DNA of 64,000 bases from PHBD01 sp964578535. Lineage in GTDB: Bacteria > Desulfobacterota > Syntrophia > Syntrophales > PHBD01. The DNA is taken from positions 1-64,000 of the forward strand of contig CAZODI010000005.1 in the NCBI GenBank assembly GCA_964578535.1. Reading direction: 5' to 3'. Below, piece after piece: positions 41,173-50,433 of the stretch (the first letter of the stretch is position 1; each line of letters starts with the position of its first letter). The notes beneath the pieces are model-generated. The model had not been told where the DNA came from, did not search any database, and saw nothing but the letters and a program-made list of their open reading frames with translations. Made by a program: the position numbers and the translations under genes.

Positions 41173-41391
41173 TTACTTTTCCTTATTCTGCTCCAGGGAT
41201 GCATACTTTTTCTTGAATCGCTCGACCCTTCCGGCCGTATCGACGATTTTCTGCTTTCCCGTCATAAAGGGATGGCAGTTGGAGCAGATTTCGACCTTGA
41301 TGTCCTGCCGGGTGGACTTCGTTTCAATGACATTCCCGCAGACGCAGGTGATGGTCGTATTCTTGTATTCCGGATGGATTCCCTCTTTCAT
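41173..41391 (-). CDS. rpmE: 50S ribosomal protein L31, zinc-binding form
   Basis: A 72-residue L31. MKEGIHPEYKNTTITCVCGN supplies the first cysteines and EICSNCHPFMTGKQKIVDTAGRVERF the second CxxC pair, so this is the zinc-containing C+ type. AAGGAG lies ten bases before the ATG. It sits between rho and prfA, a widespread gene order. Confidence 0.95.
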   Translation of the reverse strand: MKEGIHPEYKNTTITCVCGNVIETKSTRQDIKVEICSNCHPFMTGKQKIVDTAGRVERFKKKYASLEQNKEK

Positions 41392-41482
41392 GGGATTCTG
41401 TCTCCTTTTCCCTTTTTTATCCGAACCGTTTCACGAAAGGGTGTGCATCTAATCAAATCGGCCGGAAAATTCAAGCGGTATT

Positions 41483-42730
41483 TTACTGGTTCATGGAATC
41501 CAGGAACAGCTGGTTCGTATCGGTCTTCCGGATCTTGTCGGTGATGAACTCGATGGCGTCCAGGGGATTCATCTCCTGGAGGAGCCTCCGCAGGATCCAG
41601 ACCCGGTTTAGATAGTTCTTCGCAATCAGGAGCTCTTCCTTGCGGGTTCCGGAGCGGATCAGGTCGAAGGCCGGGAAGATCCGGCGGTCGGCAATGCGGC
41701 GATCCAGGTGCAGCTCCATGTTGCCGGTCCCCTTGAACTCCTCGAAGATGACCTCGTCCATCCGGCTTCCCGTATCGATGAGGGCCGTGGAGATGATGGT
41801 CAGGCTCCCGCCGTTTTCAATGTTGCGAGCCGCTCCGAAGAAGCGTTTCGGCTTGTGGAGAGCGTTGGAATCGACGCCGCCGGAGAGGACCTTCCCGCTG
41901 GGCGGAACCACGGTGTTGTATGCCCGGGCCAGCCGGGTGATGCTGTCCAGCAGGATGACCACGTCGCGCTTGTGCTCCACGAGCCGTTTCGCCTTCTCGA
42001 TGACCATCTCCGCCACCTGGACGTGTCGGGTGGCCGGTTCGTCGAACGTGGAGGAGATGACCTCCCCCTGGACGCTCCGCTGCATGTCCGTGACTTCCTC
42101 CGGCCGCTCGTCGATGAGCAGGACCATGAGGATCACTTCCTTGTGGTTCTTGGCGATGCTGTGGGCGATATCCTGCAGGAGAACCGTTTTCCCCGCCCGG
42201 GGGGGAGACACGATCAAGCCCCGCTGCCCTTTCCCGATGGGCGTGAAGAGATCCATGATGCGGGTCGAGAAGTTCTCCGAATCCGATTCCAGGGCCAGTT
42301 TTTCCTGGGGATACAGCGGTGTCAGGTTGTCAAAGAGGATCTTGTCCCTGGCGGCGTCTGGATGTTCATAGTTGACTGAATCGACCTTCAGCAGGGCGAA
42401 GTATTTCTCGCCCTCCTTGGGGGGCCGGACCTCTCCGGAAATCGTGTCGCCGGTCCGCAGGCTGAAGCGCCGGATCTGGGAAGGGGATACATAGATGTCG
42501 TCGGGGCTGGGAAGATAGTTGTAGTCTACGGCGCGAAGGAATCCGAACCCGTCCGGAAGGATCTCCAGAACGCCGGTTCCTGAGATGACGCCGTTCTTGT
42601 CCGACTGTGCCTGCAGGATGGAAAAGATGAGGTCCTGCCGCCGCATGCCTCCGGCGCCCGGCACATTGAGATCCTTCGCCAGGCCGGCCAATTCGCTGAT
42701 GGGGAGTCTCTTGATTTCCTCGATGTTCAT
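41483..42730 (-). CDS. rho: transcription termination factor Rho
   Basis: A 415-residue hexameric RNA helicase. An N-terminal helical domain (MNIEEIKRLPISELAGLAKDL) and cold-shock RNA-binding domain (GVLEILPDGFGFLRAVDYNYLPSPDDIYVSP) precede the ATPase core, with Walker A PPRAGKTVLLQDIA, the Walker B region VVILLDSITRLARAYN and the Q-loop and R-loop segments. There is no large insertion in the RNA-binding domain. The ATG at 42730 follows AAAGGA; the frame runs 20 codons further upstream without support. Confidence 0.96.
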   Translation of the reverse strand: MNIEEIKRLPISELAGLAKDLNVPGAGGMRRQDLIFSILQAQSDKNGVISGTGVLEILPDGFGFLRAVDYNYLPSPDDIYVSPSQIRRFSLRTGDTISGEVRPPKEGEKYFALLKVDSVNYEHPDAARDKILFDNLTPLYPQEKLALESDSENFSTRIMDLFTPIGKGQRGLIVSPPRAGKTVLLQDIAHSIAKNHKEVILMVLLIDERPEEVTDMQRSVQGEVISSTFDEPATRHVQVAEMVIEKAKRLVEHKRDVVILLDSITRLARAYNTVVPPSGKVLSGGVDSNALHKPKRFFGAARNIENGGSLTIISTALIDTGSRMDEVIFEEFKGTGNMELHLDRRIADRRIFPAFDLIRSGTRKEELLIAKNYLNRVWILRRLLQEMNPLDAIEFITDKIRKTDTNQLFLDSMNQ

Positions 42731-42946
42731 GTCGATTTCCTTTCCGTGTCGCTGCACGGATTCAGCCGGAACGTCATCATGCGCCGACACGCATGACCGT
42801 TCCCGGCACCATGTTTCCCACTGTCTTCACGTGGAATTGGCCATGAGTCAGAAATACAAATCTGGATTCGAACCGGTTTGCCAATTGGAACGCTGGAAAC
42901 ACTTGAAAAGGGAGGCTTAGACGTTACCTTTCAAAATTCCCGACTC

Positions 42947-42975
42947 CCTCTACCCGATGCCCTATAAAGTGTCAA
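42947..42975 (-). promoter_or_regulatory. candidate promoter for rho
   Basis: On the minus strand a perfect TTGACA and the weak TAGAGG (3 of 6) are 17 bases apart. This would give a leader of about 210 nt before rho, reminiscent of the attenuated rho leader of E. coli. I see no other feature in 42731-42987. Confidence 0.4.
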
Positions 42976-42987
42976 GGCTTTTTTATC

Positions 42988-43806
42988 TTACAGGATATCC
43001 GGCATCCGGTCCATCAAAATGAAATTCAGGTGCCGGCCCGAGCGCCCCGCGTCCCGGCGGTGGGAAAACCAGTGTTCGGTCCCGCAGGAAGTGCAGGTAC
43101 CGGACAGATAGACCCTTTCCGGAGAAAGGCCGCGTTCCAGCAACTGGGAACGATTCGCCGCCGCCAGGTCGAGCCTCCACTTCCCCGGCCCCGTCGGGGT
43201 CAGAAACGACGTCTGGCCGGGTCCCAGGTCCTCCATGGCCCGGTGGACGGGCGCATCCACCTCGTAGCAGCACGGCCCGATGGCCGGCCCCACCGCTGCC
43301 AGGAGATCCCGCGGATCGGACGAAAAGCGGTCCCGGAAACAGTCGACCGCCCGCCCTGTGACACCCAGGGAGGTCCCCCGCCAGCCTGCGTGAACCGCCG
43401 CGATCACCCCTTTCCGGGGGTCCGCCAACAGGATGGGAACGCAGTCCGCCGTCCGGATGCAGAGGGCCAGGCCCGGCCGGGTCGTAACGATGGCATCGCA
43501 GCGGAGGGGCTGGCAGGTGAAGGTCATGAACGCTGGATCATCGATGACCAGGACGTCGTTCCCGTGCACCTGGTGAACGTTGAAAAACTGCCGCCGGGTC
43601 AGGCCGAAGGCCTCCGCCGTCCGGTCCCAGTTCGCCCGGACACATTCCTCCGGGTCCCCCTCGGAAGTACTGAAGTTGAGGCTTTCGAAAGGTCCGGAGC
43701 TGACGCCTTCCCGGCGCGTGCAGAAGGCATGGGTCACGAAACCCAGTTCCCTCAGGGGCACACATTCAAGGTACGATACGGATCCTCTCTGCACGAGATC
43801 AAACAT
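42988..43806 (-). CDS. pgeF: PgeF/YfiH family purine nucleoside phosphorylase-like (multicopper-polyphenol-oxidase fold)
   Basis: A 272-residue member of the YfiH/DUF152 family. The zinc-site motifs are VHQVHGNDV, IRTADCVPILLAD and AAVHAGWRGT, supplying His, Cys and His. Relatives act on purine nucleosides (LACC1/FAMIN) or edit peptidoglycan precursors (E. coli PgeF); the role here is open. Its start overlaps the end of the rluD gene by eight bases. Confidence 0.9.
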   Translation of the reverse strand: MFDLVQRGSVSYLECVPLRELGFVTHAFCTRREGVSSGPFESLNFSTSEGDPEECVRANWDRTAEAFGLTRRQFFNVHQVHGNDVLVIDDPAFMTFTCQPLRCDAIVTTRPGLALCIRTADCVPILLADPRKGVIAAVHAGWRGTSLGVTGRAVDCFRDRFSSDPRDLLAAVGPAIGPCCYEVDAPVHRAMEDLGPGQTSFLTPTGPGKWRLDLAAANRSQLLERGLSPERVYLSGTCTSCGTEHWFSHRRDAGRSGRHLNFILMDRMPDIL

Positions 43807-44773
43807 GCGTCCGCCTCCCCCGGAGGGCTTCGCACAGTCCCGCCATGTCCGCAGGCAGGGGGGACTCGAACGACAGGGAAACTCCCTGAAGGGGATGCCG
43901 GAAGGCGATCCGGGCTGCGTGCAGGGCCTGGCGTTTCATTCCCCGGAGAATCGACCGGGTTTCCATGTCCGCAACCGACTTCAGCAGGCCGGACCGTCCG
44001 TAAACCGCGTCTCCTACGACGGGATACCCCTGGGAAGCAAGGTGTACCCGGATCTGGTGGGTCCTGCCCGTCAGGAGGCCGACCTCCAGCAGCGTCGCGG
44101 CGCCGAAGCGCTCCCGCACGCGCCAGCGGGTGACGGCCTCCCGGCCCCGGGAACTCCGGGTGGACATCTTCTTCCGGTCCGACGGATGCCGCCCCACGGG
44201 CAGGAGCACCTCCCCGGCATCGGCCGGAGGCGCTCCCAGCACCACGGCCAGATAGGTCTTGTCGATGCTGCGCTCCCTGAACTGCGCGGTAAGACCCCGA
44301 TGAGCCCCGTCCGTCTTCGCAACCAGGAGCAGCCCGGACGTGTCGCGGTCCAGACGGTGGACGATCCCGGGCCGGAGCACCCCGCCGATCCCGGACAGAT
44401 CCCGGCAGTGATGAAGAAGGGCATGCACGAGGGTACCACTGGAATGGCCCGCTGCGGGGTGGACCACCATTCCCGCCGGCTTGTCCACCACCAGCAGGTG
44501 AGCATCCTCGAAAAGGACGGACAGGGGAATCGCTTCCGGCTGAACATCCAGCGGAGCTGGCTCGGGTATCGCCAGGTCCACGGCCTCCCCCTCGCGAAGC
44601 CGATGCCCCGCCTTGACCTGCCGGCCGTTGACGAGGACCCGGCCCTCCTCCACGGCCTTCCGGATCTGCGATCTTGAAAGGCCCGCGTCCCTGCAGGCCA
44701 GGTACACGTCCAACCGCACGCCCTCGCCATCCGCCGCGACCGTATACCGCTCCATCTTCGGGTCCGCTGTCAC
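43799..44773 (-). CDS. rluD: RluA-family 23S rRNA pseudouridine synthase (RluD-like)
   Basis: A 324-residue enzyme: an N-terminal S4 domain (VRLDVYLACRDAGLSRSQIRKAVEEGRVLVNG) and the catalytic domain with HRLDRDTSGLLLVAKT, which holds the catalytic Asp. LLTGRTHQIRVHLASQGYPVVGD lies near the end. RluD modifies helix 69 of 23S rRNA; other RluA subfamilies act elsewhere, so the exact uridine is inferred. Start overlaps selA by four bases. Confidence 0.92.
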   Translation of the reverse strand: MTADPKMERYTVAADGEGVRLDVYLACRDAGLSRSQIRKAVEEGRVLVNGRQVKAGHRLREGEAVDLAIPEPAPLDVQPEAIPLSVLFEDAHLLVVDKPAGMVVHPAAGHSSGTLVHALLHHCRDLSGIGGVLRPGIVHRLDRDTSGLLLVAKTDGAHRGLTAQFRERSIDKTYLAVVLGAPPADAGEVLLPVGRHPSDRKKMSTRSSRGREAVTRWRVRERFGAATLLEVGLLTGRTHQIRVHLASQGYPVVGDAVYGRSGLLKSVADMETRSILRGMKRQALHAARIAFRHPLQGVSLSFESPLPADMAGLCEALRGRRTHV

Positions 44774-46182
44774 GACGCCGACACCGCCCGCAGGGCATCC
44801 CGGACGGCGTGGAGGTCTCCCTCGTCCAGGGTGCGGGCGTCCAGGAGGACTTCCTCGTCGGCGATCCGGACGACCACCGGCAGCGGCAGCCGCCGGAGCC
44901 GGTCACCAAGGGAAGCCGACGACAGGCCGGCCATCCGGACGCCGATCAGCCAGGTGGGGATGTCCCGGGCGGGAAGAGAGCCTCCTCCGGCCATGGCGGT
45001 TCCCGGTTTCAGGGACAGGGTGATCCCCTCGATCCCCGCCCGCCGGAGGAGTGTCAGGAGCCGTCGGGCACGTCTCCGAACTGCCTCCGGGGGCTCCGAG
45101 AGGGCCTTCAGGACCCGGATTTCCTCCAGGGCCCGATCGGGTTTCAGATATGCAGCCAGGGTCGCCTCGAGGGCTGCCAGGGTCAGCTTGTCGATCCGGA
45201 GGGCCCGGTTCAGGGGATTCCGGCGGATTCTCTCCACGCTCTCCCTCCGGCCGAGGATGATCCCAGCCTGCGGCCCGCCGAGAAGCTTGTCTCCGCTGAA
45301 TGTCACCACGTCCGCCCCGGAGGCGACGGCCTCCCGGACGGTGGGCTCCCGCTCCAGCCCGAAGGGCTCCAGGTCGATCAGGCATCCGCTTCCCAGGTCA
45401 TGCATGACCGGGATTCCGGCTCTGCGCCCCAGCGCAACGAGGTCGGAAACGTCCACTTCCTCGGTAAATCCGACCACCCTGAAATTGCTTGTATGCACTT
45501 TCAGGATCAGGCCCGTCTGCTCCGTGACAGCCCGTTCGTAGTCTCCCAGGCGGGTCCGGTTGGTCGTGCCGACCTCCCGGAGACGGACGCCGCTTTTCTC
45601 CATGACCTCCGGAATCCGGAACTCGCCGCCGATCTCGACCAGTTCCCCCCGGGAGACAACGGCCTCCCTCCCCTCCGCCAGGGTGTTCAGAACAAGGAGG
45701 ACCGCGGCGGCGTTGTTGTTCACTACGAGGGCCTCCTCCGCACCGGTCAGGAGAAGCAGCAGATCCCGGACGTGGTCGTACCGGAGTCCCCGCTCTCCCT
45801 TCTCCAGGTCAAACTCCAGATTCGAGTATCCCCCGGCTACTTCCGCCACCCGGCGAACCGCCTCCCGGCTCAAGGGGGCCCGCCCGAGATTCGTGTGAAG
45901 AATCACGCCGGTGGCATTGATAACCCGCTTGAGCCGGGGGGATTCCAGGTCGGCCATTCTCTTTTCAATGCCCTCGGCCACCGCCTGCCGGTCCGGAACG
46001 GGAAATTCCTCGCCTGCACCCGAAGCCAGGATCCGGCGCCGCAGGTCGTCCACGGCGGTGCGGCATGCCTCCCGGACGAATTCCCGGGGAATCTGCCGGA
46101 GGAGACCCCGCTTTTCCAGCGACAGCATCAACTCGTCGATCTTCGGCAGTTTCCGCAGCCGGGATTTTGTCCCTTCTTCCAT
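44770..46182 (-). CDS. selA: L-seryl-tRNA(Sec) selenium transferase
   Basis: A 470-residue PLP enzyme converting Ser-tRNA(Sec) to selenocysteinyl-tRNA with selenophosphate. Typical segments: RRVINATG-type (here KRVINATGVILHTNLGRAPLS), YSNLEFDLEKGERGLRYDHV, NNNAAAVLLVLNTLA, GTTNRTRLGDYERAV and the PLP lysine in VVTFSGDKLLGGPQAG. Its presence indicates that the organism makes selenoproteins; selB, selC and selD are not in the window. A strong GGGAGGG precedes the ATG. Confidence 0.95.
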   Translation of the reverse strand: MEEGTKSRLRKLPKIDELMLSLEKRGLLRQIPREFVREACRTAVDDLRRRILASGAGEEFPVPDRQAVAEGIEKRMADLESPRLKRVINATGVILHTNLGRAPLSREAVRRVAEVAGGYSNLEFDLEKGERGLRYDHVRDLLLLLTGAEEALVVNNNAAAVLLVLNTLAEGREAVVSRGELVEIGGEFRIPEVMEKSGVRLREVGTTNRTRLGDYERAVTEQTGLILKVHTSNFRVVGFTEEVDVSDLVALGRRAGIPVMHDLGSGCLIDLEPFGLEREPTVREAVASGADVVTFSGDKLLGGPQAGIILGRRESVERIRRNPLNRALRIDKLTLAALEATLAAYLKPDRALEEIRVLKALSEPPEAVRRRARRLLTLLRRAGIEGITLSLKPGTAMAGGGSLPARDIPTWLIGVRMAGLSSASLGDRLRRLPLPVVVRIADEEVLLDARTLDEGDLHAVRDALRAVSAS

Positions 46183-46315
46183 GTTGATTTCCCTCCCTCA
46201 CGGAATCCGGCTTTTCCAATCACGCCCCTCCCGCCTGCACGGCGGGAAGGTGAATCCGCGACGCGGCGGTTTCGGCCGCACGGCCCGGATCACCCGGCCA
46301 CGGGAAAGGCGGGCT

Positions 46316-47584
46316 TCACCATACCAGCGGAGAAACGATGGCGTCGCGGCAGAAATCGCGGAAATTGTTCACCGCCGTGAAAAACTCGCGCATCAGAATG
46401 ACCCAGTAGTAGCATCCCCGTTCCGTCAGGATAAACGTGCCATTCCGCCGGCGGAGCCCTCCAGCCGCGGCGAAGGCCGCAATGTCTTTCCAGAGATACG
46501 GGTACACAGCCCCAAACTTTTCCTTCAGGTACGACTCCTTCAATTCCATGCCGAACAGCTTCATCATGAAATCGTAACGGATCCTCTCCTCAAGGCTGAA
46601 GGTCCGGGAGGCCATCAGCGGCGGCTCTCCCCGACCGATCCGGGTGACGTAGTCGGCCACGTCGAAGGTGTTGGCATAGCACGTCCCGTGGAGATACCCG
46701 ATGGATCCGCTGCCCAGGCCGGCATACTCGCTGTAATCCACGATGTACTCATCGATGAGGGAGGGTTTGCGGCAGAAGCACCAGGCCGAGGACATCCGGT
46801 AGGCAGGCCGGAGCCGTTCGAGAATGCGCCGGTAGAAAAGGGCCTCCTGCTTCATGTCCACGTACCCGAGCGTCCGGGTGACCATCTGGCGTGTTGAATC
46901 AGACACCATCAGGGGGTAATATGTCACCTGGTCCACACCGCTCCCCAGCAGGACGTCCAGATCCCGGTCGAGCATCTTGGGCGTCTGGGTGGGGAAATTG
47001 AACATCATGTCGGCGTTGAGCGTATCGAACGCTCCCTGGTACGTCCGGAGGCGAGCGAGAATCTCCTCCCCGCCCCCGTACTTGTCGCGCCGCTCCATCT
47101 GCCGCAGGAGCCCGTCATCGAAGCTCTGGATGCCCACGGAAAGGCGGTTCACCCCCGCCTTCTGCAGGATTTCAACGTTCCGGTCCGTCAGGTGATTCGG
47201 GTTTGTCTCCACGGAGATCTCGCGGACCCCGAATGTTTCCCGCGCCAGGTGAAGCGTTTCCGCCAGTTCGTCCGGCAGGACCGTCGGTGTGCCGCCCCCG
47301 ACGTAGATGCCCTGGAAATCATAGCCCCGGGCCCGGTAGAGGCCCATCTCTTTCCTCAGGGCCTTGAAATAGCGGCGGCAGACCTTTTCCTGGAAGACAA
47401 ACCGGTTGAACGAGCAGTAGGGACACAGCCGTTCGCAAAAGGGAATGTGAAGATAGAGAAGGCGGGACTCCGAGTCGTTGCAGGCCGGCAGTTCCGGGGG
47501 CGGGCCGGCCTGGAAATTCACGGCCCTGGAAAATTCCTTTTTTGCCTGCCTGCTGATCATCCGGTGAATCAATGAGGTCAACAT
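46316..47584 (-). CDS. HemN-like radical SAM protein
   Basis: A 422-residue radical SAM enzyme of the coproporphyrinogen-III-oxidase-like family. LLYLHIPFCERLCPYCSFNRF has the CxxxCxxC cluster motif, followed by IYVGGGTPTVLPDEL, ISVETNPNHLT and VNRLSVGIQSFDD. The C-terminal half has a winged-helix-like HemN_C ending (ERIRYDFMMKLFGMEL, LTERGCYYWVILMREFF). Relatives include HemN, heme chaperone HemW and heme-degrading ChuW; the exact reaction is not clear. The ATG at 47584 follows GGAAGAACCC. The frame extends 36 codons upstream, across the promoter region. Confidence 0.82.
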   Translation of the reverse strand: MLTSLIHRMISRQAKKEFSRAVNFQAGPPPELPACNDSESRLLYLHIPFCERLCPYCSFNRFVFQEKVCRRYFKALRKEMGLYRARGYDFQGIYVGGGTPTVLPDELAETLHLARETFGVREISVETNPNHLTDRNVEILQKAGVNRLSVGIQSFDDGLLRQMERRDKYGGGEEILARLRTYQGAFDTLNADMMFNFPTQTPKMLDRDLDVLLGSGVDQVTYYPLMVSDSTRQMVTRTLGYVDMKQEALFYRRILERLRPAYRMSSAWCFCRKPSLIDEYIVDYSEYAGLGSGSIGYLHGTCYANTFDVADYVTRIGRGEPPLMASRTFSLEERIRYDFMMKLFGMELKESYLKEKFGAVYPYLWKDIAAFAAAGGLRRRNGTFILTERGCYYWVILMREFFTAVNNFRDFCRDAIVSPLVW

Positions 47585-47609
47585 GGGTTCTTCCGTCGGT
47601 GAGGGGCAG

Positions 47610-47638
47610 AGGCTAACAGACACTCCACAAATAATCAA
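47610..47638 (-). promoter_or_regulatory. candidate promoter for the HemN-like gene
   Basis: On the minus strand TTGATT and TAGCCT are 17 bases apart, just upstream of the radical SAM gene and back-to-back with the def promoter. Confidence 0.4.
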
Positions 47639-47656
47639 GGAGTTTCGCCCACTCCC

Positions 47657-47685
47657 TTGCATCACGGGGCGCCTGGTGCTATAGG
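47657..47685 (+). promoter_or_regulatory. candidate promoter for def
   Basis: TTGCAT and TATAGG (4 of 6 in the -10) are exactly 17 bases apart and end 35 bases before the deformylase start. Confidence 0.45.
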
Positions 47686-47720
47686 CTCGCAAGATTCATG
47701 AAAAGAAAGGAATGGAAGGC

Positions 47721-48287
47721 ATGGAGGGGAAACGAGTCCTGACCCTGTGGACCGAAACCGGAAAAAATGCCGGCGATGCTGCCATCCTGAGAACTCCCTG
47801 CCGGGAGGCGGTATTCCCGTTCACTCCGGAAACGATCCGGAACATCGAGACGCTGGTGAAAACCTTTCTCGATCGCAATGACGCCCTGGGCCTGGCGGCC
47901 CCGCAGATCGGCATCAGCGAGAGGATCGTGGTGTTCCGGAACAAGGGTTTCGACGAGAAGACCTGGTCGAAGAAGGAGGACGATTTCGACGTCCTGGTCA
48001 ACCCGCGGATCACCCAGTCCCGGGGGGAACCGGTGAAGGGGGCGGAGGGATGCCTTTCCTGCCCCGACATCCAGGTGGAGATCGACCGGTTCCCGGAGAT
48101 CAAGGTCCGGGCCCTGGACCGCCACGGGAAAAAGATCAACCGGCGCTACCTGGATTTCCTGGCCCGCATCGCCCAGCACGAGATTGACCACCTGGACGGC
48201 AGGCTCATTGTCGATTACGAAGGCAGTCTCTGGTATCCAAAGAAGAAGGAACGCTTCTTCGCGGAGATACTCCAGGAACGCTTTTAG
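47721..48287 (+). CDS. def: peptide deformylase
   Basis: A 188-residue metalloenzyme that removes the formyl group from nascent N-termini. All three motifs are present: GLAAPQIG (near residue 55), EGCLS with the metal-binding Cys, and QHEIDHLDG with the two metal His and the catalytic Glu. The ATG at 47721 is favoured because AAAGGA lies nine bases upstream. The ATG at 47712 would abut that element directly. The gene is alone here, not with fmt. Confidence 0.94.
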   Translation: MEGKRVLTLWTETGKNAGDAAILRTPCREAVFPFTPETIRNIETLVKTFLDRNDALGLAAPQIGISERIVVFRNKGFDEKTWSKKEDDFDVLVNPRITQSRGEPVKGAEGCLSCPDIQVEIDRFPEIKVRALDRHGKKINRRYLDFLARIAQHEIDHLDGRLIVDYEGSLWYPKKKERFFAEILQERF

Positions 48288-48804
48288 AAAAACAAGGCCG
48301 TTTTCTTTTTGCAGACGGAACCAGGCTGTGCCATCGGAATTCTTCGTTTCCCCTCGACAAAGATGACATAGCAATGATATGAATTCTGCCAAGATATCCA
48401 TTTCACAGGTCTGACCTCGATATTCGTGCCCGCGATCACCGAACCCCCTGCCTCGTTGATCCCCGGGAGTATCCGAAACCCGAGCGGAATCGGAGTTCGG
48501 ATGCACCCCGGGCGAATACGGGAAAACAATCTTTTCGAAGTGTCCCCATCGCAAGTTTTCCTGCCACCGGCTGACCGGACCGGGAGGCCGGCCTGGAATT
48601 CCATGATGCACCGGGGTGCTGATTCTCCGAAGGACATTCAGCACGACGGATGGAGGGCCTTTTTCCCGGAATTCCTTCTCAATTCATATACCCAGGCCTT
48701 TCCTTTAATGCAGGACAGGGCCCGGACAGGTACAATGCGAAGTCTCCGGTTTTCCAGGAGGCAACATCTGACGGGGTTCTCCATTCGGAAGGAGGGATCG
48801 GGAC
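48288..48804. other. 517-base intergenic region with no recognisable gene
   Basis: Open frames cross it on both strands (48284-48637 minus; 48426-48812 plus), but they have no recognisable domain or consistent ribosome binding site. No convincing terminator for def or promoter for the decarboxylase gene is visible. It may hold decayed sequence. Confidence 0.4.
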
Positions 48805-50433
48805 ATGAATAAGACCTTGATTCAACACGTACTCTCACGTCTCTCGGCCATCGGCATCAACGACATTTTCGGGGTGCCGGGAGACTTTGCCTTTCCTGTC
48901 AACGATGCAATCTGCACGGACGGCAGCTTCCGCTGGATCGGCAACTGCAACGAACTGAACGCCGCCTACGCGGCGGACGGATACGCCCGGATCCGGGGCG
49001 CCGCTGCATTGAGCACCACCTACGGGGTGGGTGAGCTCAGCGCCGTCAACGGGATTGCCGGCTCCTATGCGGAGCACCTTCCGGTCTTTCACCTGGTGGG
49101 AATGCCGTCGAGCGGGACCAGGAAATCCCGACGTCTGGTTCATCACACGTTCGGCAACGGCCAATTCGATTTTTTTTATCATATGACCGAGCCGGTGGTC
49201 TGCGGACGGGCGATCCTGACGCCGGACAACTGCATCGGTGAAACGGAGCGGCTGATTGCGGCGGCTTTCTATCACCGTCGACCGGTCTATATGGGCCTCC
49301 CCGCCGATTATGCGGATATGCCGGTGAACGGATCGGTTCCGGCCGTCGAGACCCGCGAAAGCGACCCTTCGGCTCTCGAAAAGGCGGCGGACGCCATCGT
49401 CGATGCCGTGTCCCGCGCTGGATCCGCCTGCTTCCTGCCGGGCATCATCCTTTCCCGCTGCGGGCTGAAAGAAGCCGCAACCGATCTGGTGACCGCTTCG
49501 GGGCTGCCGTTTGCCGCCATGATCATGGACAAGTCCGTGCTTGACGAATCCCATCCGGGATACATCGGCATCTATGACGGACGGCTCATGAACGAGGAGG
49601 TTCGCGAATTTGTCGAAGGATGCGACTGCGTCATCGAAATCGGCGCGCTCATGACGGACCTGAGTTCCGGCGGCTTCACCGCAAGGATCGACCCGGCAAA
49701 GAGCATCAACATTATGCTCCATCATGTACGGGTGGGGTATGCCGTCTACAACAACGTGGAAATCCGGGATGTGCTGACGGCGCTGGCGGGAAGGCTCCCC
49801 CGGCGCACGGACGTGAAAGCCCCGCGGGTCCAGAGTCTCGGCGACCCGGAAGGCAGCCCGGCCGGCAAAATCACCTCGTCCTTCCTGTACCCGCGACTGG
49901 AACGGATGTTGAAACCGGGAGACATCGTGATGGTCGAGACGGGCACCGCGTCCATGGGATTCGCGTTCGCCCGGATGCCTGCAGGCTCGACGTTTCACAA
50001 TCAGTCTCTGTGGGGCTCCATCGGCTGGGCTACACCGGCCGCCTTCGGCGCGGCTCTGGCCGACCCGGGCCGGAGGACCATCCTTGTCACCGGCGAAGGC
50101 TCCCACCAGCTCACGGCCCAGGAGATCTGCATGTTCCACCGCTATGGACTGAAGCCGATCCTGTTCGTGATCAACAACAACGGATACCTGATCGAGCGTC
50201 TTCTCTGCAGGGATCCCGGCATATACTATAACGACCTGGCGCAATGGAATTACCACAGGCTGCCCGAGGCACTGGGATGCGAAGGCTGGTTTGCCGCCCG
50301 GGCGACCACCTGCGGCGAGCTCGACGAAGCCGTGAGAAAGGCGGAGGGATGCGGCAGCGGGGCCTACATCGAGGTCGTCACGGACACGTATGAGGCGCCG
50401 CCCCTGCCGCGGAAATTCAAAAACGCCAAGTGA
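48805..50433 (+). CDS. thiamine-diphosphate-dependent 2-oxo acid decarboxylase (pyruvate/indolepyruvate decarboxylase family)
   Basis: A 542-residue protein with the PDC layout. The N-terminal Pyr domain has the catalytic Glu in NELNAAYAADGYAR (about residue 50) and the adjacent His-His pair in RLVHHTFGNGQFDFF (about 112), diagnostic of PDC/IPDC/KDC enzymes. A middle domain and the C-terminal PP domain with INNNGYLIER follow. The TPP-metal motif reads GEGSHQLTAQE, with Glu instead of the usual Asp of GDG. It would convert a 2-oxo acid to an aldehyde and CO2; the substrate could be pyruvate, indolepyruvate, phenylpyruvate or a branched oxo acid. GAAGGAGG precedes the ATG. It is unlinked to obvious partners. 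Confidence 0.85.
   Translation: MNKTLIQHVLSRLSAIGINDIFGVPGDFAFPVNDAICTDGSFRWIGNCNELNAAYAADGYARIRGAAALSTTYGVGELSAVNGIAGSYAEHLPVFHLVGMPSSGTRKSRRLVHHTFGNGQFDFFYHMTEPVVCGRAILTPDNCIGETERLIAAAFYHRRPVYMGLPADYADMPVNGSVPAVETRESDPSALEKAADAIVDAVSRAGSACFLPGIILSRCGLKEAATDLVTASGLPFAAMIMDKSVLDESHPGYIGIYDGRLMNEEVREFVEGCDCVIEIGALMTDLSSGGFTARIDPAKSINIMLHHVRVGYAVYNNVEIRDVLTALAGRLPRRTDVKAPRVQSLGDPEGSPAGKITSSFLYPRLERMLKPGDIVMVETGTASMGFAFARMPAGSTFHNQSLWGSIGWATPAAFGAALADPGRRTILVTGEGSHQLTAQEICMFHRYGLKPILFVINNNGYLIERLLCRDPGIYYNDLAQWNYHRLPEALGCEGWFAARATTCGELDEAVRKAEGCGSGAYIEVVTDTYEAPPLPRKFKNAK

Noticed and set aside
40929..41204. Minus-strand 91-codon frame between rpmE and prfA
   Set aside because: Arg/Pro-rich composition, overlaps both neighbours and contains the rpmE terminator hairpin.
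48284..48637. Minus-strand frame of 117 codons after def
   Set aside because: No domain, no ribosome binding site and overlap with the def end; not supported as a gene.
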